A DNA stretch of 64,000 nucleotides from Bryopsis sp. KO-2023 (Eukaryota > Chlorophyta > Ulvophyceae > Bryopsidales > Bryopsidaceae): positions 5,704,001 through 5,768,000 of the forward strand of contig BSYQ01000001.1 in assembly GCA_030272585.1 (NCBI GenBank), given 5' to 3'. Made by a program: the position numbers and the translations under genes. Shown here piece after piece: positions 37,479-47,213 of this stretch. Below the pieces are notes generated by a model that worked only from the letters and a program-made list of their open reading frames with translations, searched no databases and was not told where the DNA came from. The first letter of the stretch is position 1. Each line of letters begins with the position of its first letter.

Positions 37479-37943
37479 CAGAGATAGGACTTTACGGTTA
37501 CGGTCACCGTAACCGGACCGTAACCACCGTAACCGGACCGTAACCGGAGTACAATTTTCGTCAGAAAATCGTACTTTTACGGCCGTAACCGTAGCACCGT
37601 ACCACTCCGTACCGCTCCGTACCGGACCGTAACGACCGTAACGGCCGTAACAACCGTAAACCGTAGAAAGTGACCCCCGCAGGGTCCCGCGATTCCAAAG
37701 GAACCCAGGGGGATTCGAACCTGCGACCCTACTGACTGCAGCCTAACGCTTTAGCACTGAACCACGCTACTTCACGGTGATTTAGGGCCTACCGTAGTTA
37801 TACCGTACCTGTTCCGTACCGTAAAAACAACATATTACTCCGGTTACGGTACGGAGTTACGGCCGTAGTACGGTGACCGTAACCCGACCGTAACCGGACC
37901 GGACCGGAGTCGGACCAAAAATTTGGCCCAAGTCCTATCTCTG
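37479..37943. mobile_element. hAT-type MITE, copy 1 (465 bp)
   Basis: Terminal inverted repeats CAGAGATAGGACTT / AAGTCCTATCTCTG; flanked by the 8-bp direct repeat ACGCGGAT (37,471-37,478 and 37,944-37,951). 8-bp duplications and CAG-starting ends are diagnostic of hAT transposons. The interior is full of GGTTACGG/CCGTAACC words near both ends, like hAT subterminal transposase sites. No transposase is encoded. It interrupts LINE-A ORF2, and removing it plus one repeat restores the LINE sequence. Confidence 0.92.
37700..37770 (-). repeat. tRNA-like Pol III promoter inside MITE copy 1
   Basis: Minus strand has an A-box (TGGTTCAGTGC, 37,764-37,754) and a perfect B-box (GGTTCGAATCC, 37,721-37,711) at tRNA spacing. 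D-arm text GTAGCGTGGTTCAGTGC is strongly tRNA-like, but the T-stem is mispaired and the acceptor stem absent. A relic or promoter rather than a working tRNA. MITE copy 2 has the same feature at about 39,270-39,338. Confidence 0.6.
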
Positions 37944-39029
37944 ACGCGGATGTCGAGAACGCAACTGACCCACAATATCTGCCTTATAGGCACGCGCCCA
38001 GGTCGCCACGTCCACCTCCACAAACCCATCGAACTGTGGAACAAAGCGTCTCACCATATCACGAAACTGGACCCACCAAGAACGCCGAGAATCCGGCTGA
38101 CCACGCAACCAGAACAGCATCGCCCGCGTGGGATGCGTCGCCGGCAATTGCATCAGGCGATTCCAAAACTTCAACGCGTTCCGGTACAAATAAAACGTGA
38201 CCGGCAAAACACCACACTCCAAATACACGAAATTCTTCAGCGCCCTCGTCGGAAGACGTAGCACCGATTTTAAGTAACGCACCAACAGATCGTTCAGCTC
38301 CCGCTTGTGCTGCTGAGTCAGAAAGAACACCCAAACCGGCGCAGCATACTGCACCTTCCCCAAAACGTACATCTTGAAGAGAGCCACCAGAGTCCGTGGA
38401 TCCCTCAAACCGATCTCAAACGCCCTCGCACGCAAACGCCCAACAGCCACGTTGCCCGCACACAACACCTTGGAAATATGCTCCCGAAACACGTTGACGT
38501 CCCCAGGCCCATCGTAAAACACCACACCCAAATACTTGAGCGTGCGCTGCAACGGCACATCGTGTCCACCAAACGAAACCGAAGTACGCGACCCCGGGTT
38601 CACCGCAAGCACCTCCGTCTTCTCATGGTTTGTCTTGATATGCCAGTCCTGCTCAAACCGAAGCGTCAAGTCACCCACCGCCTGCACACCTTCCTCATCA
38701 CGCAAAGGCACCAGAGTGTCGTCCGCAAAGATCATCGCGACGATCTTCACCAGGTCAAAAACAACTCGTTCCAAGTCCAGTCGCTCCAAGAGAAGAGGAA
38801 AGTTATCATGGTAACAGGTATACAACAGAGGACTGAAAGGGCAGCCTTGTCGCACACCACGTCGCATCTCAAACGAGCGCGAACAGCCACGAGTCCCCCT
38901 AACCACCGCCGAGGAGTTCTGATACATGTACCTCACAAGTTCAATCAGCCACGGATGCAGGCCCATACGTCGCAAGTGCAACCACAAGCGATCGTGATGC
39001 ACACTGTCGTAAGCTTTCGCCAAATCCAT

Positions 39030-39523
39030 GTAATCCTTGTTTCCTTCAGAGATAGGACTTTACGGTTACGGTCACCGTAACCGGACCGTAACCACCGTAA
39101 CCGGACCGTAACCGGAGTACAATTTTCGTCAGAAAATCGTACTTTTACGGCCGTAACCGTAGCACCGTACCACTCCGTACCGCTCCGTACCGGACCGTAA
39201 CGACCGTAACGGCCGTAACAACCGTAAACCGTAGAAAGTGACCCCCGCAGGGTCCCGCGATTCCAAAGGAACCCAGGGGGATTCGAACCCGCGACCCTAC
39301 TGACTGCAGCCTAACGCTTTAGCACTGAACCACGCTACTTCACGGTGATTTAGGGCCTACCGTAGTTATACCGTACCTGTTCCGTACCGTAAAAACAACA
39401 TATTACTCCGGTTACGGTACGGAGTTACGGCCGTAGTACGGTGACCGTAACCCGACCGTAACCGGACCGGACCGGAGTCGGACCAAAAATTTGGCCCAAG
39501 TCCTATCTCTGGTTTCCTTGTTT
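39030..39523 (-). mobile_element. LINE tail-only insertion, split by MITE copy 2
   Basis: Without the MITE and its duplication, 21 nt remain (39,030-39,046 plus 39,520-39,523): LINE-A terminal GTAAT and (CCTTGTTT) tail only. They are flanked by the 10-bp repeat CCAAATCCAT (39,020-39,029 and 39,524-39,533), which identifies a true insertion into LINE-A ORF2. An identical insertion at the same ORF2 position exists in LINE-A copy 2 (49,235-49,255). Confidence 0.8.
39047..39511. mobile_element. hAT-type MITE, copy 2 (465 bp)
   Basis: Same length as copy 1 and nearly identical (I saw one difference, in the T-arm region). Same inverted termini; 8-bp target duplication GTTTCCTT (39,039-39,046 and 39,512-39,519) within the LINE tail repeat. 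Its near-identity with copy 1 suggests recent mobility, driven by a hAT transposase encoded elsewhere. Confidence 0.92.
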
Positions 39524-39728
39524 CCAAATCCATCGACAGCAAAAACAACAAGTTCCCAGTCTTCTTCGCCCAGAAAATGAGACCCCACGCCAGCAAAATC
39601 CAAGTCACCGTTTCACAGCCCCTCCGAAAACCGGCCTGAGTGGGATGACGAACAGGGTCCAACACAGGTGCGACGCGCTCCATCAACGTATAAACAAACA
39701 ATTTGTACCACACCGTACAGAGCATGAT

Positions 39729-39826
39729 ACAGGTTCACTAGGAAGATAATTTTTACAGGAGGGCCCCCTGCCCTATAAACCCTGTCGTACATCCTACATT
39801 GTACTACAAACCCGAGTGACACTAAC
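39729..39826. mobile_element. 98-bp insertion with 10-bp target duplication
   Basis: Flanked by AGAGCATGAT at 39,719-39,728 and 39,827-39,836. It contains a two-step hairpin: ACAGG/CCTGT outside, AGGGC/GCCCT inside (about 39,765-39,785). The inner stem is identical to the LINE-A/LINE-B 3' hairpin. Probably a very short 5'-truncated end of another LINE family; orientation is not decided. Confidence 0.6.
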
Positions 39827-41447
39827 AGAGCATGATCGGACGATAACGAATGGGATCCGAACGTTGTCCACGGTTCTTGTAAATGGGGCGCACCATACCA
39901 AACAGCCAGCTCCGAGGAACACGTCGCTCGCGAAGGCATCGATTAAAGAGAGCGAGCAGCAACGGAAGCCAAGCCTCCTGCAACCCCTGTCCCTTGAAGA
40001 ACGCCGGCGTCCACGAATCCGCACCAGCACACGTCCCCAGTTTCAACTTTCTCACCGCCTGCTTGACCTCCACGTCAGTAAAAGGCGTCACAAGGTCGGC
40101 ACGTCCCAACACATCGCTCCTGATATCAACATGAGGCTCTGGATCATCCGTATCAAGAGAGGAGGCCTCGAAAAACTCCGTAAAGTGCGTGTGCCAATCG
40201 TCCAAAGTTACAGCATCAGAAGCACGCTTCTGCCTCGGAAACAAAGTGGAGTGAAAACGTTTGGAATCCTCCTTGAAGAGTCGCTGCATATAGTCACCAT
40301 ATCCCAGGTCAAACTGACGCTTCTCTCGAGCCAAAACAGCAAAGTAGCGATTCCTCAATCTCCTCGCATCAACAGCCAGATCGGGCGATTCGGGTCGCCG
40401 CAAATATGCCCTCCAAGCACGCCGGTACTCACGCAAAGCATCGATACACGCCTGATTATACCAAGGCTGCCGAGAAACGCGCCGAGCTGGAACAGATGAA
40501 GAGCGCTTCACCAACTGGGTAGTCACCACAGCCGAAACCGAACGAGCAACACAATCCACCGATGCTCCCGAATCGATTCCTGAAAGCAAAGAGTCACGAT
40601 TGCATCGCAAAAACCGAGCCAATCGCTGCTGATCCCGTGCCGCCATACGATACCTTCCACGATCCACAGCCTGATCCCACACCTGAGAAAACGCAACAGT
40701 CAAAAGAACAGCCCTGTGATCCGAAATGTGCAACGGCGGATCGGGCTCCACAAACAAAGAAACGTCCCAATCCGACAAAATAGACTCACTGCCCACGATA
40801 TAGTCCAAAAGACTCCAAACACCCTGTTGCCGAAACGTACACTCCCCAATCAAATCCCCACGAACACGGCCATTGAAAATACGCACACCAGCAGCCTGAC
40901 ACAAAGACAAAAGACGACGACCATTCCAACTAACAGCAGAGCGATCACAATTGGATCTCTCCTGAAACCCAACATCCTCCCCGTCCACCTCGGTGCCCGT
41001 ATGCCCATTGAAATCCCCAAGCAAAACAACGTTTTCAGAACGACGTGACAAAACAGCCGACTCCAAATCGTCCCAAACACTCTGATCGGAGTAAGAAGAA
41101 CTCGGACTAGGCAGATAAACACCAAAAACGGTCAAAGAAAACGAACCAAAAACCAAAGAAAAAGCAATCACAGAACTACCAATATAGGCGTCTTGCAAAA
41201 AAGAAACGTGCGCCTCAACAGTATTGCGGACCAAGACAGCCACCCCCCCCGATCGTCTACGTGCATCCCTCTCCAAAAAATGTGCCGTAAAATGAGGCAA
41301 GTTTGAAAGCAACCCAGTATCCCCAATCTCCTGCAAAACCAAAACATCGATTCTATCTAGCAATTCAATCAAACAGGCCATCTTCCCCACAGTTGCCGAC
41401 CGAAGATTCCACGTTCCGAGACGAAGGAATATCGGTCGGCCGCACCC

Positions 41448-42611
41448 CTATTCATCGATCGTGATGGGATCACCACCCATCTGAAGCGCTGGAGAAAAAG
41501 GAACCAACTCAGAACCAACAGGTCCCTGATGAGCACGCGAACCCGATGGAGCAGAACCGTTCTGGTGAGGAGGACCACCATGATGTCCACCCACAGGCCC
41601 AAAAAGAATGTCGGTCAGAGCCGCCATATCCACGAACATACCCCTCCACCTGGTATCCGGGCCATCGATCGTGACCGGGAGTGGCCTGCCAACCTTGGGC
41701 ACCACAAAAAGACGCTCATCATCGAAGAACGCCCTCTCAAGGCGAGCGTCAGGGCGATCCTTCTCCTTGAACGCCAACTGGTGAATCGGCATCAACTGTT
41801 GGCGAATCGCTCGCTGACGAGCCGTCAGATCGTGTCGAAGGCCAAAACCGGCAGGAACACCAGCCAAGCTGCCAGCAGAGATGGCCAAACGGATGTCCTT
41901 CTTCATTCCCCACAACGCCAATGGAATCAGATCGGTCTTAAACCGCACCAGTAGAGGCCGCGGACGAGCACCAGCCCGGAAACGACCAAGACGAGTCACG
42001 AACGCGACGTGAGAGGAATACCGCTCTGTCGAGGAATCCATCAGCTCGTCCTGAAGCCGATCCAAGATGCCAACAACTGTGTCGCGCAGGGCAGGACCCC
42101 GTTCAGCCTCCGAATCAGGTACACCAACAAACAGGAGATTCGATTTCTTCTCCAACTGACTGATAGAATCAACTGCAAGAGACAAGCGATCCTCCAGACC
42201 ACCAATAGTACGTCGCACGTCCGCAGGAGGGCCAGCCTGCTCAAATGACTTCACCTTGGCCTCCAAAGCCACAACACGTTGAGCGAGGTCAACTTCACAT
42301 TTCTCCACACGAGCCTCCAGGCTCTGGATTCGAGAAATCATCGATTCCTGCATAGACTCCAGTTTCTCCGGAACCGAATCGAGACGCATCAGCGTAACCA
42401 CCATTTTTTTAACACACGCCTGGAGGTCCTTGATCACACGCACCGAATCAGTCTGTGCATCAACGCGCTCATGCAAAAAGGTGAACGCCGGATCCCTCAC
42501 GTCAATAGACGGGCAGGCTGCTGCGTCAGTTCGGGGGTCTGAGTCCGCCCGGCGCTTAGGACGCTGAACCCCCTCCATACTGGTCCCCTGGTCCTCAGGT
42601 CCATCCCCCAT
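41448..42611 (-). CDS. LINE-A ORF1, L1 ORF1p-like nucleic-acid-binding protein
   Basis: 387 aa from the ATG at 42,611 (MGDGPEDQGTSMEGV) to UAG at 41,450-41,448. Upstream in-frame Mets exist (42,773), but the sequence before MGDG looks like 5' UTR. About residues 55-150 form a heptad-rich coiled coil (LEARVEKCEVDL, VVALEAKVKSFEQ). An RRM-like block follows (NLLFVGVPDSE), then a C-terminal domain with the RPRPLLVRF signature. That order, coiled coil - RRM - CTD, is the L1 ORF1p (Transposase_22) architecture, a trimeric RNA chaperone that packages LINE RNA. The end GGDPITIDE-UAG runs in the same frame into ORF2. Confidence 0.8.
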   Translation of the reverse strand: MGDGPEDQGTSMEGVQRPKRRADSDPRTDAAACPSIDVRDPAFTFLHERVDAQTDSVRVIKDLQACVKKMVVTLMRLDSVPEKLESMQESMISRIQSLEARVEKCEVDLAQRVVALEAKVKSFEQAGPPADVRRTIGGLEDRLSLAVDSISQLEKKSNLLFVGVPDSEAERGPALRDTVVGILDRLQDELMDSSTERYSSHVAFVTRLGRFRAGARPRPLLVRFKTDLIPLALWGMKKDIRLAISAGSLAGVPAGFGLRHDLTARQRAIRQQLMPIHQLAFKEKDRPDARLERAFFDDERLFVVPKVGRPLPVTIDGPDTRWRGMFVDMAALTDILFGPVGGHHGGPPHQNGSAPSGSRAHQGPVGSELVPFSPALQMGGDPITIDE

Positions 42612-42750
42612 ATCACTGCCCTCACGATTGCGCCAAAGGCGTAGAGCCGTACGAAAAATAAACGAGCTGGCTGACGCAATCGTGCCTGTTCTACACCCCT
42701 TGCAGCCGAGAGCAATGTAGTTCCACACCCCCAGATGACGTTCCACGGTC

Positions 42751-42781
42751 CAAGCAAGTTTATACTTCAGCAAGTATAAAC
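42751..42781. promoter_or_regulatory. Perfect palindrome at LINE-A copy 1 5' region
   Basis: GTTTATACTT and AAGTATAAAC form a 10-bp inverted repeat around a 4-nt spacer, between the ORF1 leader and the 15-bp tandem repeats. It could be a hairpin or protein-binding site in the LINE 5' region; function is inference. Confidence 0.5.
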
Positions 42782-42783
42782 GG

Positions 42784-42930
42784 CTGCAAGCTTACTTGCA
42801 AGTATATACCGTGCAAGCTTACACCCTGCAAGCTTACACCCTGCAAGCTTACTCCCTGCAAGCTTACACCCTGCAAGCTTACACCCTGCAAGCTTACACC
42901 CTGCAAGCTTACACCCTGCAAGCGTACACC
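42784..42930. repeat. 15-bp tandem repeat (about 9 units, CTGCAAGCTTACACC)
   Basis: Near-perfect head-to-tail repeats, each with a HindIII-type AAGCTT core, immediately upstream of LINE-A ORF1 on the minus strand. The first units are diverged (CTTACTTGCAAGTATATACC) and the last has AAGCGT. Mouse L1 carries promoter monomers in this place; here a promoter role is only a possibility because no other full-length copy is in the window. Confidence 0.8.
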
Positions 42931-43240
42931 TCCTGTTCCACACCACAGTACTACAGGGCGACACCCGTGTAACAGGTGCGACACCCCTGAGCGAACGTGT
43001 GACAGGTACCCACAATGCCCAGTCCAATCGTGACAACCCCCTGCAGTGGCTGTCACTAGCGTGATGAACCGTGAAAGGACAGGTCAGGCGCTCGAATCCC
43101 AGTGATCCCACAGCACAGCACAACACCTCCCACAGCAGCTCCCACAGGCCCAAGCGAAAAAGGAATGATCCAGAAGGGAAAACAGCGCCAGAGAAGGCGA
43201 AAACAGCGAGCCAGAGGCGAGCAGAGCCTGAGCCGAAGGA
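42931..43240. other. Unique sequence between two tandem arrays
   Basis: About 310 bp without a convincing gene. A B-box-like word (GGATTCGAGCGCC on the minus strand, near 43,090) is present without the rest of a tRNA. It separates the 15-bp array from the 20-bp minisatellite. Confidence 0.4.
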
Positions 43241-43775
43241 GAACGTTCTGAGAATGAGGAGAACGTTCTGAGAATGAGGAAAACGTTCTGAGAATGAGGA
43301 AAACGTTCTGAGAATGAGGAAAACGTTCTGAGAATGAGGAAAACGTTCTGAGAATGAGGAAAACGTTCTGAGAATGAGGAAAACGTTCTGAGAATGAGGA
43401 AAACGTTCTGAGAATGAGGAAAACGTTCTGAGAATGAGGAAAACGTTCTGAGAATGAGGAAAACGTTCTGAGAATGAGGAAAACGTTCTGAGAATGAGGA
43501 AAACGTTCTGAGAATGAGGAAAACGTTCTGAGAATGAGGAAAACGTTCTGAGAATGAGGAAAACGTTCTGAGAATGAGGAAAACGTTCTGAGAATGAGGA
43601 AAACGTTCTGAGAATGAGGAAAACGTTCTGAGAATGAGGAAAACGTTCTGAGAATGAGGAAAACGTTCTGAGAATGAGGAAAACGTTCTGAGAATGAGGA
43701 AAACGTTCTGAGAATGAGGAAAACGTTCTGAGAATGAGGAAAACGTTCTGAGAATGAGGAAAACGTTCTGAGAAT
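43241..43775. repeat. 20-bp minisatellite, about 27 units
   Basis: Tandem GAGGAAAACGTTCTGAGAAT units, almost identical; the first two have GAGAACG in place of GAAAACG. Because 20 is not a multiple of 3 and the unit has no stop on the minus strand in any phase, it creates a long open frame that cycles through all three phases. Homogeneity suggests recent expansion or conversion. Confidence 0.95.
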
Positions 43776-43927
43776 ACCTCTTGCAGTCGTTTCTTCATCG
43801 ATGTGAACCGATCTGCATTCTCTCTTTTCTCCTGCCCCAACTGCTCTTGCAACTGCCTCACTCGCTGCAGTATAGCTGAGAGCTTATTGGTAGCAAGCAT
43901 GTGTTGATACCGCACGACGACTGTTGT
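43776..43927 (-). pseudogene. Coiled-coil coding fragment, likely cut by LINE insertion
   Basis: The minus frame reads TTVVVRYQHMLATNKLSAIL, then QRVRQLQEQLGQEK and ADRFTSMKKRLQEV, a regular heptad coiled coil, and then runs into the minisatellite. LINE-A copy 2 is inserted exactly upstream (43,928), with its other target-repeat copy at 52,400-52,407, so this is pre-insertion DNA. I do not recognise the family; it may be a host gene or another element's ORF1. Confidence 0.4.
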
Positions 43928-45225
43928 TCAGCAGCGATTGGCTCGGTTTTTGCGATGCAATCGTGACTCTTTGCTTTCAGGAATCGATTCGGGAGCATCG
44001 GTGGATTGTGTTGCTCGTTCGGTTTCGGCTGTGGTGACTACCCAGTTGGTGAAGCGCTCTTCATCTGTTCCAGCTCGGCGAGTTTCTCGGCAGCCTTGGT
44101 ATAATCAGGCGTGTATCGATGCTTTGCGTGAGTACCGGCGTGCTTGGAGGGCATATTTGCGGCGACCCGAATCGCCCGATCTGGCTGTTGATGCGAGGAG
44201 ATTGAGGAATCGCTATTTTGCTGTTTTGGCTCGAGAGAAGCGTCAGTTCGACCTGGGATATGGTGACTATATGCAGCGCCTCTTCAAGGAGGATTCCAAA
44301 CGTTTTCACTCCACTTTGTTTCCGAGGCAGAAGCGTGCTTCTGATGCTGTAACTTTGGACGATTGGCACAAGCACTTTACGGAGTTTTTCGAGGCCTCCT
44401 CTCTTGATACGGATGATCCAGAGCCTCATGTAGATATCAGGAGCGATGTGTTGGGACGTGACGACCTTGTGACGCCTTTTACTGACGTGGAGGTCAAGCA
44501 GGCGGTGAGAAAGTTGAAACTGGGGACGTGTGCTGGTGCGGATTCGTGGACGCCGGCGTTCTTCAAGGGACAGGGGTTGCAGGAGGCTTGGCTCCCGTTG
44601 CTGCTCGCTCTCTTTAATCGATGCCTTCGCGAGAGACGTGTTCCTCGGAGCTGGCTGTTTGGTATGGTGCGCCCCATTTACAAGAACCGTGGACATCGTT
44701 CGGATCCCATTCGTTATCGTCCGATCATGCTCTGTACGGTGTGGTACAAACTGTTTGTTTATACGTTGATGGAGCGCGTCGCACCTGTGTTGGACCCTGT
44801 TCGTCAGGCGTGGTTGCGAGACGACGACGTGGATTTTGGTGACTTGGGGTTTGTTGTACAAGGCGCGGCGGTCTGGTGCTTTGTTGATTCTGTTATCGCT
44901 GGATTTGGAGAAGGCGTACGATAGCGTTAGCCATTCGCGATTGTGGCTGCACTTGCGGAGGTTGGGCCTGGCTGATCCCTTTTTTGTTGTACTGACGTTC
45001 ATGTACGAGAACTCGACGGCGGTGGTTCGTGGGACGAAGGGGTGCACGGCGCCGTTTGGAATCGGCAGGGGCGTTCGTCAGGGCTGTCCGTTCAGTCCGC
45101 TGCTTTTCACGTTATATCATGACAACTTGCCGCGGCTGCTGGAGGGGGCGCAGGTTAGCCACATCGTTCTGGGTTTGGCGATCATTGTGGCGCTCATCTT
45201 TGCGGACGACACGCTGGTGCCGTGC

Positions 45226-46976
45226 ACATGTATCAGAACTCCTCGGCGGTGGTTAGGGGGACTCGTGGCTGTTCGCGCTCGTTTGAGATGCGCCGTGGTG
45301 TGCGACAAGGCTGCCCTTTCAGTCCTCTGTTGTATACTTGTTACCATGATAACTTTCCTCTTCTCTTGGAGCGACTGGACTTGGAACGAGTTGTTTTTGA
45401 CCTGGTGAAGATCGTCGCGATGATCTTTGCGGACGACACTCTGGTGCCTTTGCGTGATGAGGAAGGTGTGCAGGCGGTGGGCGACTTGACGCTTCGGTTT
45501 GAGCAAGACTGGCATATCAAGACGAACCATGAGAAGACGGAGGTGCTTGCGGTGAACCCGGGGTCGCGTACTTCGGTTTCGTTTGGTGGACACGATGTGC
45601 CGTTGCAGCGCACGCTCAAGTATTTGGGTGTGGTGTTTTACGATGGGCCTGGGGACGTCAACGTGTTTCGGGAGCATATTTCAAAGGTGTTGTGTGCGGG
45701 CAACGTGGCTGTTGGGCGTTTGCGTGCGAGGGCGTTTGAGATCGGTTTGAGGGATCCACGGACTCTGGTGGCTCTCTTCAAGATGTACGTTTTGGGGAAG
45801 GTGCAGTATGCTGCGCCGGTTTGGGTGTTCTTTCTGACTCAGCAGCACAAGCGGGAGCTGAACGATCTGTTGGTGCGTTACCTAAAATCGGTGCTACGTC
45901 TTCCGACGAGGGCGCTGAAGAATTTCGTGTATTTGGAGTGTGGTGTTTTGCCGGTCACGTTTTATTTGTACCGGAACGCGTTGAAGTTTTGGAATCGCCT
46001 GATGCAATTGCCGGCGACGCATCCCACGCGGGCGATGCTGTTCTGGTTGCGTGGTCAGCCGGATTCTCGGCGTTCTTGGTGGGTCCAGTTTCGTGATATG
46101 GTGAGACGCTTTGTTCCACAGTTCGATGGGTTTGTGGAGGTGGACGTGGCGACCTGGGCGCGTGCCTATAAGGCAGATATTGTGGGTCAGTTGCGTTCTC
46201 GACATCCGCGTATCGTGGCGTATTACAATCGGTTCAAACCGACGTTTTGTTACACGAAGGCGCTGTCTTCTTTTACGGATTTGGGTTTGCGTACGACTTG
46301 GGTGCGTTTTCGGGCTCGTCTTCACGGTTTGGAGCTCGATGCTGTGGACTTGAGTGATAGAGACGTGCCTTTGAACGAGAGGTATTGTCCGTTTTGTTTG
46401 GCCGCTGGGGTTTCGACGCCTGAAAACGAGGTGCATTTTCTTTTTGCTTGTCCGCTTTATGTGCGGTTGCGTGTGAACTCGGTCGTGGAAGAGAGTCGTG
46501 GCTCTCTGTTTCGTTTGTTTAATTGTCCGGGGCAGGTTCGTGTGGCTGTTTATATTCGCCGGGCGCTCGCCTTGCGTAGGGAGTGGTTGGACGCTCGTTC
46601 GTAGTGGGCTTGTCGCGACTGGTGGTGTTTGTTTTTTCGTTGTTCTGGATGTTTCGTTTGATGGGGAAGTTGGTGTTCTTTGTTGTTTGCTTTGTTTGTT
46701 GGGCGCTCGCTCTGGGTTTCTGAGTTGGAAGCGACCGATTCTTGTGTTTGGTTTTATGTTTTGACGTTTGGGCTCTTTCTTGAGTTTCGATTGGGGATTT
46801 CTGGTTTCAGCGACGTTGGAACTTTTTTGTTTTAGGAGATTTTGTTCATTTAGGAGTTGATTACACTCAGAGGCTTTTGCCTTGCTTCGAACGTTGGGAC
46901 ACAATTCACTCATGTATGTCGTTGCAACAGGGCGGTTTGCCCTACGCAACTTGTAATTCTGTTTCTGTTTCTGTTT
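45226..46976 (+). mobile_element. LINE-A copy 3, inserted in LINE-B
   Basis: 1,751 bp, 5'-truncated inside the RT, flanked by the 12-bp duplication CTGGTGCCGTGC (45,214-45,225 and 46,977-46,988). Frame 45,222-46,604 is open from YQNSSAVVRGTRG to LDARS and includes FADDTL and the CCHC knuckle. 3' hairpin intact; tail (TCTGTT)n. No inactivating change seen in the retained part. Confidence 0.9.
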
Positions 46977-47213
46977 CTGGTGCCGTGCTCGTCTGTGGAG
47001 GATGTCTCGGCTGTTGGTGATGTGCTGGGGCAGTATGAGCACGATTGGGGAGTGAAGACGAATCTGGAGAAGACGGAAGGGATGGTGGTGAATGCGCGGG
47101 GGCTCACGACTGTGTCTCTCAACGGTGTGGATGTGGAGCTGCAATCGACGATGAAATATTTGGGAGTTTTCTTCAAGGATGGTCCGGGCAACGTGAACGT
47201 GTTTGGAAATCAT

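Larger units (their letters stand above)
37078..41447 (-). pseudogene. LINE-A copy 1 ORF2: APE endonuclease - reverse transcriptase - CCHC, interrupted
   Basis: Begins in frame directly after the ORF1 UAG. Motifs in order: endonuclease GTWNLRSA, VLQEIG, GDFNGHTG, LLDYIV and SDHRAV; RT with FRRGCETVTW, MDLAKAYDSVHH, GVRQGCPFSPLLY and FADDTL; C-terminal knuckle CPFC-x12-H-x4-C in front of the stop (LDARS, TAG at 37,078-37,080). Apart from the three insertions the frame reads open across the blocks, so this copy was young when hit. ORF2p of this class nicks target DNA and primes reverse transcription on it. The first ATG of ORF2 (41,390) lies after the TWN motif, so a complete endonuclease needs translation from upstream. 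Confidence 0.85.
36704..42780 (-). mobile_element. LINE-A copy 1, near full-length L1-like non-LTR retrotransposon
   Basis: On the minus strand: a 5' region with 15-bp repeats just upstream, ORF1 (42,611-41,448), ORF2 (41,447-37,078), a ~340-bp 3' UTR, a terminal hairpin (36,733-36,762), GTAAT and a (TTTCTG)n tail (36,705-36,725). It is broken by a 98-bp insertion (39,729-39,826), a tail-only insertion carrying a MITE (39,030-39,523) and a second MITE (37,479-37,943). It is the only copy here with ORF1 and the endonuclease. It is inserted in the gag-like sequence; I could not find a convincing target duplication at the 5' end, so the 5' limit is approximate. Confidence 0.85.

Noticed and set aside
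37700-37770. Functional tRNA gene in the MITE
   Set aside because: A- and B-boxes are good, but the T-stem is mispaired, the acceptor stem does not form and no convincing anticodon stem is present.
38059-39080. Long plus-strand frames opposite LINE-A ORF2 (for example 38,307-39,080), and repeated antisense 180-, 92- and 91-aa frames in each copy
   Set aside because: They recur in every LINE copy as antisense or off-frame shadows of ORF2, and have unnatural composition (Arg/Thr/Gln/His-rich).
43241-43775. Possible CRISPR array
   Set aside because: Units are contiguous 20-bp tandem repeats with no spacers, in a eukaryotic genome with introns.
42767-43915. 382-aa minus-strand frame
   Set aside because: It strings together a coiled-coil fragment, the 20-bp minisatellite and the 15-bp array; most of it is translated tandem repeat.
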